A stretch of 64,000 bases of DNA from Alteromonas mediterranea DE (GCF_000020585.3 NC_011138.3:826218-890217), one strand, 5' to 3'; positions 47,303 through 55,834 are shown, numbered from the stretch's first letter. A program made the numbers and translations. The notes: generated by a model not told the origin, from the letters alone.

Positions 47303-48245
47303 GCTTAGCGAAATGCAGCGGCTGCTTGAAATTATGGCGCAGCTGCGCGATCCGGAATCTGGGTGTCCGTGGGATGTAAAACAAACCATGGAAAGCCTCA
47401 CTCGCTACACCATAGAAGAAGCCTATGAAGTGGCTGATGCTATAGCCAGCGGTGATATGCACGACATTAAAGATGAGTTGGGTGATTTACTGTTTCAAGT
47501 GGTGTTCTACGCGCAGATCGCCAGTGAGTCTAGCGCATTTTCTTTTGACGATGTAGCGCAAAGCATTAGCGACAAGCTAGTGCGTCGCCACCCGCATGTT
47601 TTTGGCGCGCAGTCTGTCGATGATGGGAAAGGCAGTGAAAAGGGCGGCGAAGCGCTTCAGCGAGCAAGACTCAGCGACACTGCCTTAAACGCACAGTGGG
47701 ATGCGATTAAAGCGCAGGAAAAACAGCTTAAAAAGCAGCGTTCTGAGCAACGTGTTCAAGCCGCAGAAACCAGTATTCTAGACAGCGTTCCCAAAGGCAT
47801 GCCGGCACTCATGTATGCGCAAAAGCTACAGAAAGCTTGTGCAAAGGTAGGTTTTGACTGGGCTGATGTCGCACCTGTAATTGATAAAGTGCGCGAGGAA
47901 GTGGAAGAGATTCAGCTAGAATTAGATTATAAGCAGCGAGCAGAAACCGCTGCCGAAAAAGCGTCGCAGCATGTCAATAGCACGTCCGATGGCGAAGCGA
48001 TTCACGACAATCAAAATGCCATAGAAGAAGAAATTGGCGATGCACTTTTTGCTATGGTTAACTTGGCAAGACACTGCAAGGTAGATGCTGATACCGCACT
48101 TCGAAACGCCAGTAACAAGTTCGCTAACCGTTTTAAAGGTGTAGAGCGTTTGGCGGCAAAGCAAGGCGAGACGCTTGACGCATTGACCTTAGATGAAATG
48201 GAAGCTTTGTGGCAGCAGGTCAAGCAGTCTTCAAGTGCTAAGTGA
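47280..48245 (+). CDS. mazG: Nucleoside triphosphate pyrophosphohydrolase MazG
   Basis: 321 residues, about 58 more than E. coli MazG (263). Two all-alpha NTP-PPase domains, each with an EE..E/D metal site: first TIEEAYEVADAI and IKDELGDLLFQVVF, second REEVEEIQLELD and IEEEIGDALFAMVN. The extra length comes from a Gln/Lys-rich insert between the domains (AQEKQLKKQRSEQRV) and a hydrophilic insert in the second domain (about 220-240). Removes aberrant NTPs and dampens the stringent response. Start overlaps the relA end by 23 bases; ATG 47313 is an alternative. Confidence 0.92.
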   Translation: MQNASKVRLSEMQRLLEIMAQLRDPESGCPWDVKQTMESLTRYTIEEAYEVADAIASGDMHDIKDELGDLLFQVVFYAQIASESSAFSFDDVAQSISDKLVRRHPHVFGAQSVDDGKGSEKGGEALQRARLSDTALNAQWDAIKAQEKQLKKQRSEQRVQAAETSILDSVPKGMPALMYAQKLQKACAKVGFDWADVAPVIDKVREEVEEIQLELDYKQRAETAAEKASQHVNSTSDGEAIHDNQNAIEEEIGDALFAMVNLARHCKVDADTALRNASNKFANRFKGVERLAAKQGETLDALTLDEMEALWQQVKQSSSAK

Positions 48246-48556
48246 TTTGCACGTCTTGCGAACTAAAAACACACCTTATTCATAAACTCACTCGTCATTT
48301 TTCATGCCAGTAAACCCGTAGTGCAATGCTGAGATGCGCTATGGGTTAATGCTAACCCTACCGAATTAGCCTAATGTAGATGGAAACTTCTTTATTTTGG
48401 CGTATGGTTATTAAGTAGGTTTGATTTATGGCAAAGGGATGTAGATCCATTTTGTCTATAATCTGTGTATAAAAATAGCACGTTGGAAATGTGCGTAGCC
48501 GGTGTTGTGTCATAACACTTACCACGGAGTTGGACTGGATTGGGCGTGACTGTTTT
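48246..48556 (+). other. Intergenic region mazG-ybaN
   Basis: 311 bases without a gene. A hairpin GGGTTA-atgc-TAACCC lies at about 48344-48359. AT-rich sequence around 48455-48480 (TTGTCTATAATCTGTGTATAAA) could be a promoter for the next gene. Nothing else seen. Confidence 0.4.
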
Positions 48557-48925
48557 ATGAAAAAAGTACTGTATTTAACGCTGGGATTGTTTTTAACGCT
48601 TCTAGGCATTGTCGGAGCCTTCTTACCTGTAATGCCAACCACAGTATTTTTGATAGGTGCGCTTTTCTGTTTTACAAAATCTTCACCGCGCCTTGAAAGT
48701 TGGCTAATTCAGCACCCCAAATACGGCCCGAGTCTGGTTGCGTGGCGCAAGCACGGGGCAATATCGAAAAAAGTGAAATGCATTGCCTGCTGCAGCATGT
48801 TGATAAGCTTTATTCTTGTTTGTCTATTTGCATCTATGCCCATTCCCGCTTATATAGGCATTGCGATGTTTATGGGAGTAGGCGCGTACTTTGTGGTTAC
48901 ACGCCCCAGTATGTCAGCCGTTTAG
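48557..48925 (+). CDS. YbaN/DUF454 family inner-membrane protein
   Basis: 122 residues from ATG 48557; the in-frame start at 48491 is less likely. Typical of the family: N-terminal TM pair (LYLTLGLFLTLLGIVGAFLPVMPTTVFLI split by a Pro-rich turn), the cytoplasmic motif FTKSSPRLESWLIQHPKYGP, then two more TM segments. Function of YbaN-type proteins is unknown. Confidence 0.88.
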   Translation: MKKVLYLTLGLFLTLLGIVGAFLPVMPTTVFLIGALFCFTKSSPRLESWLIQHPKYGPSLVAWRKHGAISKKVKCIACCSMLISFILVCLFASMPIPAYIGIAMFMGVGAYFVVTRPSMSAV

Positions 48926-49010
48926 TATTGTTATCAGTACCCACTAAATCTTTGCTCACGCATGCTTTCCCTTTCTTGACGGTAATCGTGCTGCGACTAA
49001 CCTGCTAGTT

Positions 49011-50177
49011 CTAACGGTTCCTACCTAGTCGCTCGTGACTGCTCACCCATTCATCCGCGACCACAGCAGAACCCAAAGATAGGTCGCCGCACAACACAGT
49101 CGCCGCAACAATTTCAGCAAACTTATTCACGCTACCTCTTTGTGTACAGCCAAGTACGCGTAAACATTCATTTTGGGTTGCCAAGCCCGTCCCACCGCCA
49201 TACGTAGCCACAATTAACGATGGAATGGTGACCGAGAAGTAATAGTCACCATTTGGCGTGATCTCGGCGTAGGTGAAGCCCGCTGACGACTCAGCTACGT
49301 TAGCAACATCTTGCCCGCAAGCGATGAACATGGCGGTAATGCCGTTAGCGAAGTGGGCGCCATTGTTAACGCTACCGGCCATCAGCGCGCCCATGTTCGA
49401 ATATTGGCGCTGTTTAAACAAAGCTTCGGGTGGGCAGTGCATAATGTCTGTCATAAGTTGCTTGGGTAAAGTGACCTCAGCGACAACGCGCTTTCCTCTG
49501 GTATGTAGCGAGTTTAAGTGAGAGTGCTTTTTATCGGTATCTAGGTTCGCCGCTAAGACAAAATGCTCGATAGCGCCGGGGTAATTCGCTTGAATCCATT
49601 CGCAGCCTGCTTTCGTGGCTTTGCTCACCATGTTTTGACCAGCGGCATCGCCGCAGGTGAAGTTGAATCTAAGCCAGCGTAGCTTAGATGCAGCATATTG
49701 CTCAATATCCCTTAGTTTGCCTACGCTGGTGGTACTATCACAGGCTCGTTTAATGGCTTCAAAGTTTTGCTCTACCCATTTTCCAAACGCTAACGCCTCT
49801 CTGGCATTGCTAAACGCGAACATAGGTGCTCGCTGCATAGCATCATCAATAACCGTCGTAGTAATACCGCCTGCCTCTCTCGTTAAGCGCATACCTCTGC
49901 TGTAGCTGGCTGTTAGCGTGCCTTCTGTCGTCGCCATCGGAACGTAAAACTCCCCCTTTGCGTGCTCTCCGTTTACTAACATTGGGCCCGCAAAGCCAAT
50001 AGGTACCTGTGCAACGCCGGCAAAGTTTTCTATGTTGCCTGATAAGGTTTCAGGCGGAATGGAGTAGTGCCCTAAGTGGTTTAACTGAGTGCCTGTCTCG
50101 CGGGCAATAAACTCACGGCGGGTCTGGCTCATATCATGGGTATAGTCGTTGTCTGAAGAACGTGGGATTTTAGGCAT
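49011..50177 (-). CDS. Hydroxymethylglutaryl-CoA reductase (class I-like, soluble)
   Basis: 388 residues from the ATG ending at 50177 (AAGGAG seven bases upstream). Catalytic core without the membrane domain of eukaryotic enzymes. Seen: ENFAGVAQVPIGFAGPM, ATTEGTLTAS (catalytic Glu), GDAAGQNMVSKAT, DKKHSHLN (catalytic Lys), GQDVANVAES (Asp), GGGTGLATQNECL and the C-terminal catalytic His in SSHERLGRN. All four catalytic residues are present. The gene is isolated: no other mevalonate-pathway gene lies in this window. Likely acquired laterally in an ancestor, as known for HMG-CoA reductases of Vibrio relatives. Confidence 0.88.
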   Translation of the reverse strand: MPKIPRSSDNDYTHDMSQTRREFIARETGTQLNHLGHYSIPPETLSGNIENFAGVAQVPIGFAGPMLVNGEHAKGEFYVPMATTEGTLTASYSRGMRLTREAGGITTTVIDDAMQRAPMFAFSNAREALAFGKWVEQNFEAIKRACDSTTSVGKLRDIEQYAASKLRWLRFNFTCGDAAGQNMVSKATKAGCEWIQANYPGAIEHFVLAANLDTDKKHSHLNSLHTRGKRVVAEVTLPKQLMTDIMHCPPEALFKQRQYSNMGALMAGSVNNGAHFANGITAMFIACGQDVANVAESSAGFTYAEITPNGDYYFSVTIPSLIVATYGGGTGLATQNECLRVLGCTQRGSVNKFAEIVAATVLCGDLSLGSAVVADEWVSSHERLGRNR

Positions 50178-50384
50178 TAGGCCACTCCTTTTTTCTTCCA
50201 TAATAGGAGTGCTGATACCGAATGAGAACTGTTTACAATTTATACATGAGGATAAGTGCCACCTATGTATGTGCTGTTTATGTAGAAAGGCGTTAAATTC
50301 ACCTTTCTACACGCAAAAAGCGAGGATGTTGCTTATTTCGAACTCATAAGCGACGCGCGATAGCCCCGCATAAAGCAAATGATA

Positions 50385-51032
50385 CTATGCTTTTTTATCC
50401 AATTTTGCCTGAAGTATAGCAATCTCTTCTCTGCGTTTTTTATCGGCTAGAGGGCGGTTGGCTTTTTCAGGCGCGTTTTGAGCACGGATTAAAAAACCTT
50501 GGGCTTCTTCGTATTCACCATCGTCGAAAAGAAACTCAGCATAAAAGAAGTTTTGGTCCATACCTTCTGGGTTAATTTCCAATGCGCGCTTAAATAATTG
50601 TTTTGCTTTCTTATCGCTTCCAAAGCTAACTGGCCAGCCTGGTACTTTATGATAAAGTGCCGCTAATACAGTGAGTGCCGTCCCCTCTAATACCGCTTCC
50701 TCTTTTTCAATGGCACGTTCTAAGTTTTCCTTCGCACTTTCAGCAAAGTCCAGGGCACCTAAACCGCCTTTCGCACTTGCAGTACTTGATTGAGAGATAG
50801 CTAGCCAGGTCAGTGCTTCAGCGCTATTTTCTGATTGCTCGACTAACACTTTCGCCTGCGCAATCAGTGCAGAAAATGCCTCTAATTGGGCTTTACCTTC
50901 AAGCTTATAGTTCGCTTTTGCCCACGCGTGTTGTAACGGTAGTAAATCAGGGGTGCTTGCATGAACCGTAGATATCGACAACGTAGTAATAAGGATGAAT
51001 AGAAAAGGAGAGAAGAAATTCTTTTTCTGCAT
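50385..51032 (-). CDS. Exported TPR-like protein, paralogue of the next upstream gene
   Basis: 215 residues. Signal peptide (cleavage near VHAS), then a helical TPR-like body. Strongly similar to the protein at 51221: both share SSTA-AKGGLGALDFA, ALYHK-PGWP-SFGSDKKA and ALEINP-G-D-N-FYAE-LFD-G-YE. Tandem duplication is clear; function unknown. A hairpin separates the two, so this copy may have its own promoter. Confidence 0.82.
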   Translation of the reverse strand: MQKKNFFSPFLFILITTLSISTVHASTPDLLPLQHAWAKANYKLEGKAQLEAFSALIAQAKVLVEQSENSAEALTWLAISQSSTASAKGGLGALDFAESAKENLERAIEKEEAVLEGTALTVLAALYHKVPGWPVSFGSDKKAKQLFKRALEINPEGMDQNFFYAEFLFDDGEYEEAQGFLIRAQNAPEKANRPLADKKRREEIAILQAKLDKKA

Positions 51033-51173
51033 GAAAAGTCGCCTTTATAAAATAGAAGTAGTTAGGAATAAACGAGATAACTCGAAGAAATTGTTAGTAA
51101 TTTCATGAATTATCGTTGAATCGGCGGCTAATCTAACGGTATTTGCAGTGAAAATCTAATACTTGTTGAAAAT

Positions 51174-51201
51174 GGAAAGGCAATAAGAGCATTGCCTTTC
51201 C
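51174..51201 (-). terminator. Hairpin between the two paralogous TPR genes
   Basis: Perfect 11-bp stem GGAAAGGCAAT / ATTGCCTTTCC with a 6-base loop. On the minus strand it is followed by only a short T tract, so it may be a partial terminator ending the hemolysin-family operon. Confidence 0.6.
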
Positions 51202-51220
51202 CTGTATACCTTTGGGGTGA

Positions 51221-51922
51221 CTAACTTTTTCTCGCTATTTTCGCTTCCAATAAAGCGATCTCTCTTTTGCGACCTGAATCTGCAATAGGACGATCAGCGC
51301 GCGCTGGGGCGTCGAGCGCTTTCTTGGCGAACTTGAGCGCTTGCTCATATTTTCCATTATCGAACAAGTACTCGGCGTAGAAATAGTTGGGATCTATTCC
51401 GTCAGGGTTTATTTCAAGCGCATGCTTTAGCAATTTCTCAGCTTTTTTGTCGCTACCGAAACTAATAGGCCAGCCCGGAAGTTTATGATACAGCACACCT
51501 AGACTGGTCATCGCAGAGCCAGAGAGTGCGTTTTCGTCCAATCGCATTGCTTGTTCAAAACTCTTACGAGCATCCTTTGCGAAGTCCAGAGCACCAAGTC
51601 CGCCCTTGGCACCGGCTGTACTGGATTGAATTATGCCTTGCCAAATCAATAGTTCAGGGTTGTTGGGTTCTGCCTTAACGAAAGATTTAGCGGTATTAAT
51701 AAGGGCGACGAATGCTTTTTCCTTTTCTGCATCATCAAGTTCATAGTTAATATGTGCCCACTGATGCTGAAGTGTCTTTAACGGGTTGGTTGCTGTTTCA
51801 CTTAAGGCAGATGTCGGCGCTGTACTTTCTGTGACCTCGTTAGCTTGAGCCATAGCCGTATGGCTTAATGCCAGACCGAGTCCTAGAATTACCGTGGTGC
51901 TAAGCGTGGTTAATTTCTTCAT
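51221..51922 (-). CDS. Exported TPR-like protein in the hemolysin-family operon
   Basis: 233 residues with signal peptide (to AMAQ). Helical repeats with the same family motifs as the gene at 50385. It begins 15 bases after the SDR stop, so it is the last gene of the five-gene unit that starts at 55783. A periplasmic TPR protein closing a biosynthetic operon could help trafficking of the product, but this is a guess. Confidence 0.82.
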   Translation of the reverse strand: MKKLTTLSTTVILGLGLALSHTAMAQANEVTESTAPTSALSETATNPLKTLQHQWAHINYELDDAEKEKAFVALINTAKSFVKAEPNNPELLIWQGIIQSSTAGAKGGLGALDFAKDARKSFEQAMRLDENALSGSAMTSLGVLYHKLPGWPISFGSDKKAEKLLKHALEINPDGIDPNYFYAEYLFDNGKYEQALKFAKKALDAPARADRPIADSGRKREIALLEAKIARKS

Positions 51923-51937
51923 AGTAATGTCCTCGTG

Positions 51938-52783
51938 TTAAATCAGCTTATTACCCAGGCGGGTATCGTTTTGAGCGCTGGTTTGTTTGTCTTGTGATCG
52001 CGATTTTTGAAAGGCATAGCGTTTAATTATTGGAAGTTTTTTTGCCAACGCGTTGTCAACAACACTGGGAACTAGCGCGTTAAGTTTGGCAAAAAAGCGT
52101 TCAGCACGTCCTAGCGCCACTCTTGCCAAATTGTTTTCTAACTGTTTAATAAATGCTTGTGCTACTGCATCAGGTTCGTCTGTCTGGTTGCCTAATGCGT
52201 CGTTTAGCGCAATAGCGCGTTGGTCGTTTATGTCGGTTCGCGTTGCACGTGGCGCTAGATAATGAAATTTGATTTTGCTATCGCTGAATTCTCTGTGCAT
52301 GGCTTCCGTCCAGCCTTTCAACGCGAATTTAGTTGCGCAGTAGGTTCCGTGCGCAGCAAAACCGATACCTCCAAAAGCAGAGCCTACATTCACAATGTGC
52401 GCAGACGGTCTACGTTCTAGTAACGGCAGCAGGCGTTGGGTTAGTAGCATGGGTGCCAGCATATTTGTCGACACAATCGACTCGATAGGGGTGCCCACAA
52501 ACTCGCCAACATAGGTAATGCCGGCATTGTTAACCAGAATACTTAAAGGAAGTCGTTGGCAGGCACTTACTACTCTATCTCTGCCTTCATCTGACGTAAT
52601 GTCAGCCATAACGGCGGTATGATGAAGGGTTAAATTTTGTTGCAGCTGTTCGAGCTTCGCCTTACTTCTGCCAGTTAGGATAATGTGCGCGCCTTTTTCA
52701 TCAAGCGCCTTGGCTATTGCTTTACCAATACCGCCAGTAGCACCTGTAAGAAGCACCACTTGATTACGCCACTCAATATTCAT
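51938..52783 (-). CDS. Short-chain dehydrogenase/reductase
   Basis: 281 residues, classical SDR with a C-terminal extension. NAD(P)-binding TGATGGIG at 13-20 (Arg39 after strand 2 suggests NADPH), NNAG at 85-88, catalytic Ser135, Tyr148 and Lys152 (YCATK). The C-terminal part (about 225-260) is basic and partly hydrophobic. In context it probably reduces a keto or acyl intermediate made by the ligase and diiron-type enzyme encoded upstream. Substrate unknown. Confidence 0.9.
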   Translation of the reverse strand: MNIEWRNQVVLLTGATGGIGKAIAKALDEKGAHIILTGRSKAKLEQLQQNLTLHHTAVMADITSDEGRDRVVSACQRLPLSILVNNAGITYVGEFVGTPIESIVSTNMLAPMLLTQRLLPLLERRPSAHIVNVGSAFGGIGFAAHGTYCATKFALKGWTEAMHREFSDSKIKFHYLAPRATRTDINDQRAIALNDALGNQTDEPDAVAQAFIKQLENNLARVALGRAERFFAKLNALVPSVVDNALAKKLPIIKRYAFQKSRSQDKQTSAQNDTRLGNKLI

Positions 52784-52807
52784 TGTATTTACCTTAACGT
52801 GTTAGCC

Positions 52808-52840
52808 GTTTACCTCAGGAGATAAGCACCAGAGGTAAAC
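52808..52840 (-). repeat. Inverted repeat between the SDR and diiron-enzyme genes
   Basis: GTTTACCTC, 15-base loop, GAGGTAAAC: a perfect 9-bp stem in the only sizeable gap (65 bp) of the operon. No T tract. May be an RNA processing or attenuation site that adjusts SDR expression. Confidence 0.5.
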
Positions 52841-52848
52841 CCTTGAAT

Positions 52849-53520
52849 TTAAGCAACCTGTTCCAAGCCGTGTTCGGGTGTTAATTCGCGAAAGATATCT
52901 CCGTATAAGCGATAAAACATGTTCGCGCTGTGAATGATCATTTGTTGCTCTTTGGGGGCGGTAATTTTGTTCATAAGCCCTTCAAAGAAAACAATGTGCT
53001 CTTGGTCTAGCGCACCGTGAGAGGTAAGGTATTTAAACGCTGATTTAGGCAGTGATAACTTGTCTTTGATTTGTTTTGCAGCGGCGTCGGCAAGCGCGAT
53101 ACTTGTGCCCTCTAAAACGAATACCATGCCGAAGAAATACAGTGGACTTTTGCGAGCTATTGCATCAAAAGCATAGGCAACCATTAATTCGGTGGCGGGT
53201 GCAGGCTGACTATTCCTCGCCTTTTCTTTATCAACGCCACAGGCTGCAAGGTCGTTAAGGATCCACTCCTGGTGACCCATTTCTTCTTCAATGTATTCAC
53301 CAATTGCTTCTCTTAGCCATTCCTTATCTTCGTTGAGTTTGGCACCTGTAGCCATAAGCAGTGGAACAGTAAACTTAACGTGATGATAGGCCTGTTGAAG
53401 AAAGGCAATATAGTCGTTTAGGTTAAAATCACCGTTAAAGCAGCGTTGTATAATCGGCGCCTGTAAGAATGACTGTCTGGCATGTTCGGTGTTGCTTTGA
53501 AGTTGCTGATAGAAATTCAT
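52849..53520 (-). CDS. Heme-oxygenase-fold (TenA/PqqC-like) putative diiron enzyme
   Basis: 223 residues, all-alpha. Candidate metal ligands lie in the pattern of heme-oxygenase-like diiron oxidases such as UndA: Glu80-x2-His83 (EEEMGHQEW), Glu137 (LEGTS) and His168-x3-Asp172-x2-His175 (HGALDQEH), with His46/His47 where a further ligand may sit. TenA thiaminases share the fold, but the thiaminase Cys site is not evident and there are no thiamine genes here. Placed three bases downstream of an AMP-forming ligase, it may oxidise an activated or free fatty acid. Chemistry not known. Confidence 0.78.
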   Translation of the reverse strand: MNFYQQLQSNTEHARQSFLQAPIIQRCFNGDFNLNDYIAFLQQAYHHVKFTVPLLMATGAKLNEDKEWLREAIGEYIEEEMGHQEWILNDLAACGVDKEKARNSQPAPATELMVAYAFDAIARKSPLYFFGMVFVLEGTSIALADAAAKQIKDKLSLPKSAFKYLTSHGALDQEHIVFFEGLMNKITAPKEQQMIIHSANMFYRLYGDIFRELTPEHGLEQVA

Positions 53521-53523
53521 AAA

Positions 53524-55038
53524 TTATTCCTTGATAACAAATTGAGAAGAAAATGCTGTTGTGCTTTGAACGCTGTACTGGTGTTGATCTTGGCTCTGGT
53601 AGAGCATGTCTAAGTCAGTCGCGTAGCGGGTAATTATTGCGTCACGTTTCAGTTTTCCCGTTGGGGTAAGCAGTTGGTTTTCTGGCGTGCAAAGACCGAT
53701 GGTGGCGAAACTAACAACTTGCGCATAGTCAGGTAACTGCTTATTGATAAGCGCCACGGTGCTTTGAATCTGTGAATTAGAAATAGTATTGGAAGCGGGT
53801 ACGAGGAGCGCGACACAGTAGGGTTTAGCTTCGCAATACACCAAAGCCTGCCTAAACAGTCCCGTTCCCAGCAATAAAGATTCAATCCACTCTGGTGATA
53901 CATTTCTGCCAAAGCTGTTCACCATTATGTTTTTTATACGCCCATTCAGCGTAAGTGTGTTGTCAGAAAAAAAGCCTAAATCGCCGGTTCTGACTTGGGT
54001 TGGATAAAATGAGGAAGGTTGATTCAGATAGCCCAGAAAGTGGTTGCCTGTAACTACAATTTCACCCTCTTCGATGTGCAGTTGATTATGACCAAGCGTT
54101 TTTCCGGCACTGCCCATCGTATTGCAATTGGGCGTGTTCAATGTTGATACTGATACCGCTTCAGATAAGCCATAACCTTCAAATACTGGTAGTCCTTTCG
54201 CTTGAGCTTGCGCCAGCAAAGTGGGCGCTACATGCGCACCGCCAACAGCAATGAACACTAGTGATGAAGGTGGTGTCCAGCCCTGATTACATGCCTGTAC
54301 TAGCACCATTAGCAAGTCGGGAACCAAGATCACCGACGATGGTTGAACGCGGTCTATCAGTGACAGCAGTGCGTTTGGATTGACGAGTTTGCTTCCTCGA
54401 AATCCGCGCTCAGATGCCGTGGCTAAATAAACGGTGCCGCCGTGGTACAGAGGGGTGTAAACACCTGCAATATTTTCAAGCAGGGTAGACAATGGCAGTA
54501 AACACAGGTGGTTCACTATTTCTGGTTGAACAGCACGCTCAATAGAATGGGCAACTTTCCATTGCGATTCAGTTGACAGGCACACGCCTTTCGGTGAGCC
54601 CGTAGAGCCAGAAGTAAAGGTTATTTTGTTAGTACCTACAGGTGTGTATACACGAGAGTCATGTTTGAGTGAATGAGCGACAATGTCGTTTTCGCAATCA
54701 ATAACAGTCGGTGACTCACTCCACTCACTTAGTTCACCACCGCGATTGGTCAATAAAAAGTGACACTGGCTCTCATTTAATACATGTTCTTGTTGGGAAG
54801 TGCTAAAAAATAACGGAACTGGGACACAGCAGACGTCAGCCTGTTGGCAGGCTAAATCAGCAATCACCCATGCAAAGCTATTGTCAAAGGCAATGCCCAC
54901 CCTCTCGGCATTGTGGTTTGTTATCCAGCTTGCGAGGTTCTCGACGGCGCTCAAAAGGGCGCGGTAAGTTATTGAACCGTGTGTGCATTTAAGCGCAACG
55001 TCATTATCGTGCCCATTTATATACTGATTAAGCAACAT
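53524..55038 (-). CDS. AMP-forming acyl/amino acid ligase of the hemolysin-family operon
   Basis: 504 residues. Adenylation domain of the ANL family: P-loop TFTSGSTGSPKG (about 140-151), GYGLSEAVSVS, RTGDLGFF, and the C-terminal catalytic Lys462 in PTGKLKRD. The set is complete, so it should be active. It resembles long-chain acyl-CoA synthetases but lacks the usual FACS signature; the product may be acyl-CoA or an acyl-adenylate passed to a partner. The start overlaps the hemolysin-family gene by 11 bases, implying coupled translation. Confidence 0.85.
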   Translation of the reverse strand: MLLNQYINGHDNDVALKCTHGSITYRALLSAVENLASWITNHNAERVGIAFDNSFAWVIADLACQQADVCCVPVPLFFSTSQQEHVLNESQCHFLLTNRGGELSEWSESPTVIDCENDIVAHSLKHDSRVYTPVGTNKITFTSGSTGSPKGVCLSTESQWKVAHSIERAVQPEIVNHLCLLPLSTLLENIAGVYTPLYHGGTVYLATASERGFRGSKLVNPNALLSLIDRVQPSSVILVPDLLMVLVQACNQGWTPPSSLVFIAVGGAHVAPTLLAQAQAKGLPVFEGYGLSEAVSVSTLNTPNCNTMGSAGKTLGHNQLHIEEGEIVVTGNHFLGYLNQPSSFYPTQVRTGDLGFFSDNTLTLNGRIKNIMVNSFGRNVSPEWIESLLLGTGLFRQALVYCEAKPYCVALLVPASNTISNSQIQSTVALINKQLPDYAQVVSFATIGLCTPENQLLTPTGKLKRDAIITRYATDLDMLYQSQDQHQYSVQSTTAFSSQFVIKE

Positions 55039-55783
55039 ACGCTGTTTCCTTTTTTGTGCAGGTATTTTGCGTTAACGCATCCACATTTGCGGAAATAAGC
55101 TCAATTGCACGTTGGTAATGAGCATTAAGTTCAGGGCAGCCAATAATGTGTTGGGTTACGTGATTTAGCGACAGGGCAGTAACCTGAGGAGCGGTGTCAT
55201 AATAGGTGCCCCAATCATCGCCATTCCCTTTAAGTTTTGACACATCTGCTTTAACAAGGGGGAGGAGTTGAATACCCGTGCCCATGAGTAAAGAGGTGAG
55301 CTGTGAGGTCGCACTGAAAACCAGATATTTGCTACCACATCGTTTTAAAACGAAGAACAGGGCAAATAACAAGGGGAGGGTATAGCGCGATGCACTGCTA
55401 AAAAGGTTACCAACTTCAGCAATATGCGCTCTGTTTACGGTTATCCCTTGTAAGGTGAGGGCAGTTTCTACCGAAGTGTTAAGGTATTGCTCTATAAAAA
55501 GAGAATTATACTGACCATCATAGGCGGCAAATCTTGCGCCTGCGGCGGCTTTAACTCCCTTAGCGTCAAGAGCAAACAGCATAGGCATAAAGGAAGTCAC
55601 TCGTGCGTTGTAGCGAGCTTTAAAACCACTCGCTATAAACGCTTCAATACGGCGGCGGGCATTATGTCCATGTTTTGCCGCGATAAAGGTTATAGCGGGC
55701 TTTTCCTTTGAGACAATCGCAGGTTGCTGACTAGCAACCTGGGTTGGAACTGAAGCTAAAACGTGACTCATAAACATGCTCAT
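55028..55783 (-). CDS. Thermostable hemolysin family protein (GNAT-like)
   Basis: 251 residues, first gene of the operon. Matches the thermostable hemolysin family known from Vibrio (delta-VPH): HGHNARRRIEAFIASGFKARYNA, FMPMLFALDAKG, GAR-AAYDGQYNSLFIEQYL, EVGNLFSSASRYTLPLLFAL. There is no signal peptide or toxin-like pore region; the family looks like a GNAT-type acyltransferase, so the name is probably misleading. With the ligase, diiron-type enzyme and SDR genes behind it, an acyl transfer step is more likely than direct lysis. A PmrA-like box precedes it. No clear RBS; in-frame ATGs also at 55777 and 55771. Confidence 0.85.
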   Translation of the reverse strand: MSMFMSHVLASVPTQVASQQPAIVSKEKPAITFIAAKHGHNARRRIEAFIASGFKARYNARVTSFMPMLFALDAKGVKAAAGARFAAYDGQYNSLFIEQYLNTSVETALTLQGITVNRAHIAEVGNLFSSASRYTLPLLFALFFVLKRCGSKYLVFSATSQLTSLLMGTGIQLLPLVKADVSKLKGNGDDWGTYYDTAPQVTALSLNHVTQHIIGCPELNAHYQRAIELISANVDALTQNTCTKKETAYVA

Positions 55784-55803
55784 TGGTTTTGCGATGTTAT
55801 GAG

Positions 55804-55834
55804 TATTTACGCGAGACCTTAAGAGAACCTTAAG
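55804..55834 (-). promoter_or_regulatory. PmrA/QseB-like operator and -10 of the hemolysin-family operon
   Basis: On the minus strand CTTAAG (55834-55829), 5 bp, CTTAAG (55823-55818), 8 bp, TAAATA (55809-55804). This is the same build as the boxes at 59135 and 62972. The consensus PmrA box is YTTAAK-N5-YTTAAK. The expected transcript start is only about 14 bases before the ATG at 55783. Confidence 0.75.

Noticed and set aside
55028..55783. Reading the hemolysin-family protein as a secreted pore-forming toxin
   Set aside because: It has no signal peptide or pore-like region, overlaps a ligase gene and sits in an enzyme operon, so an acyltransferase-like role fits better.
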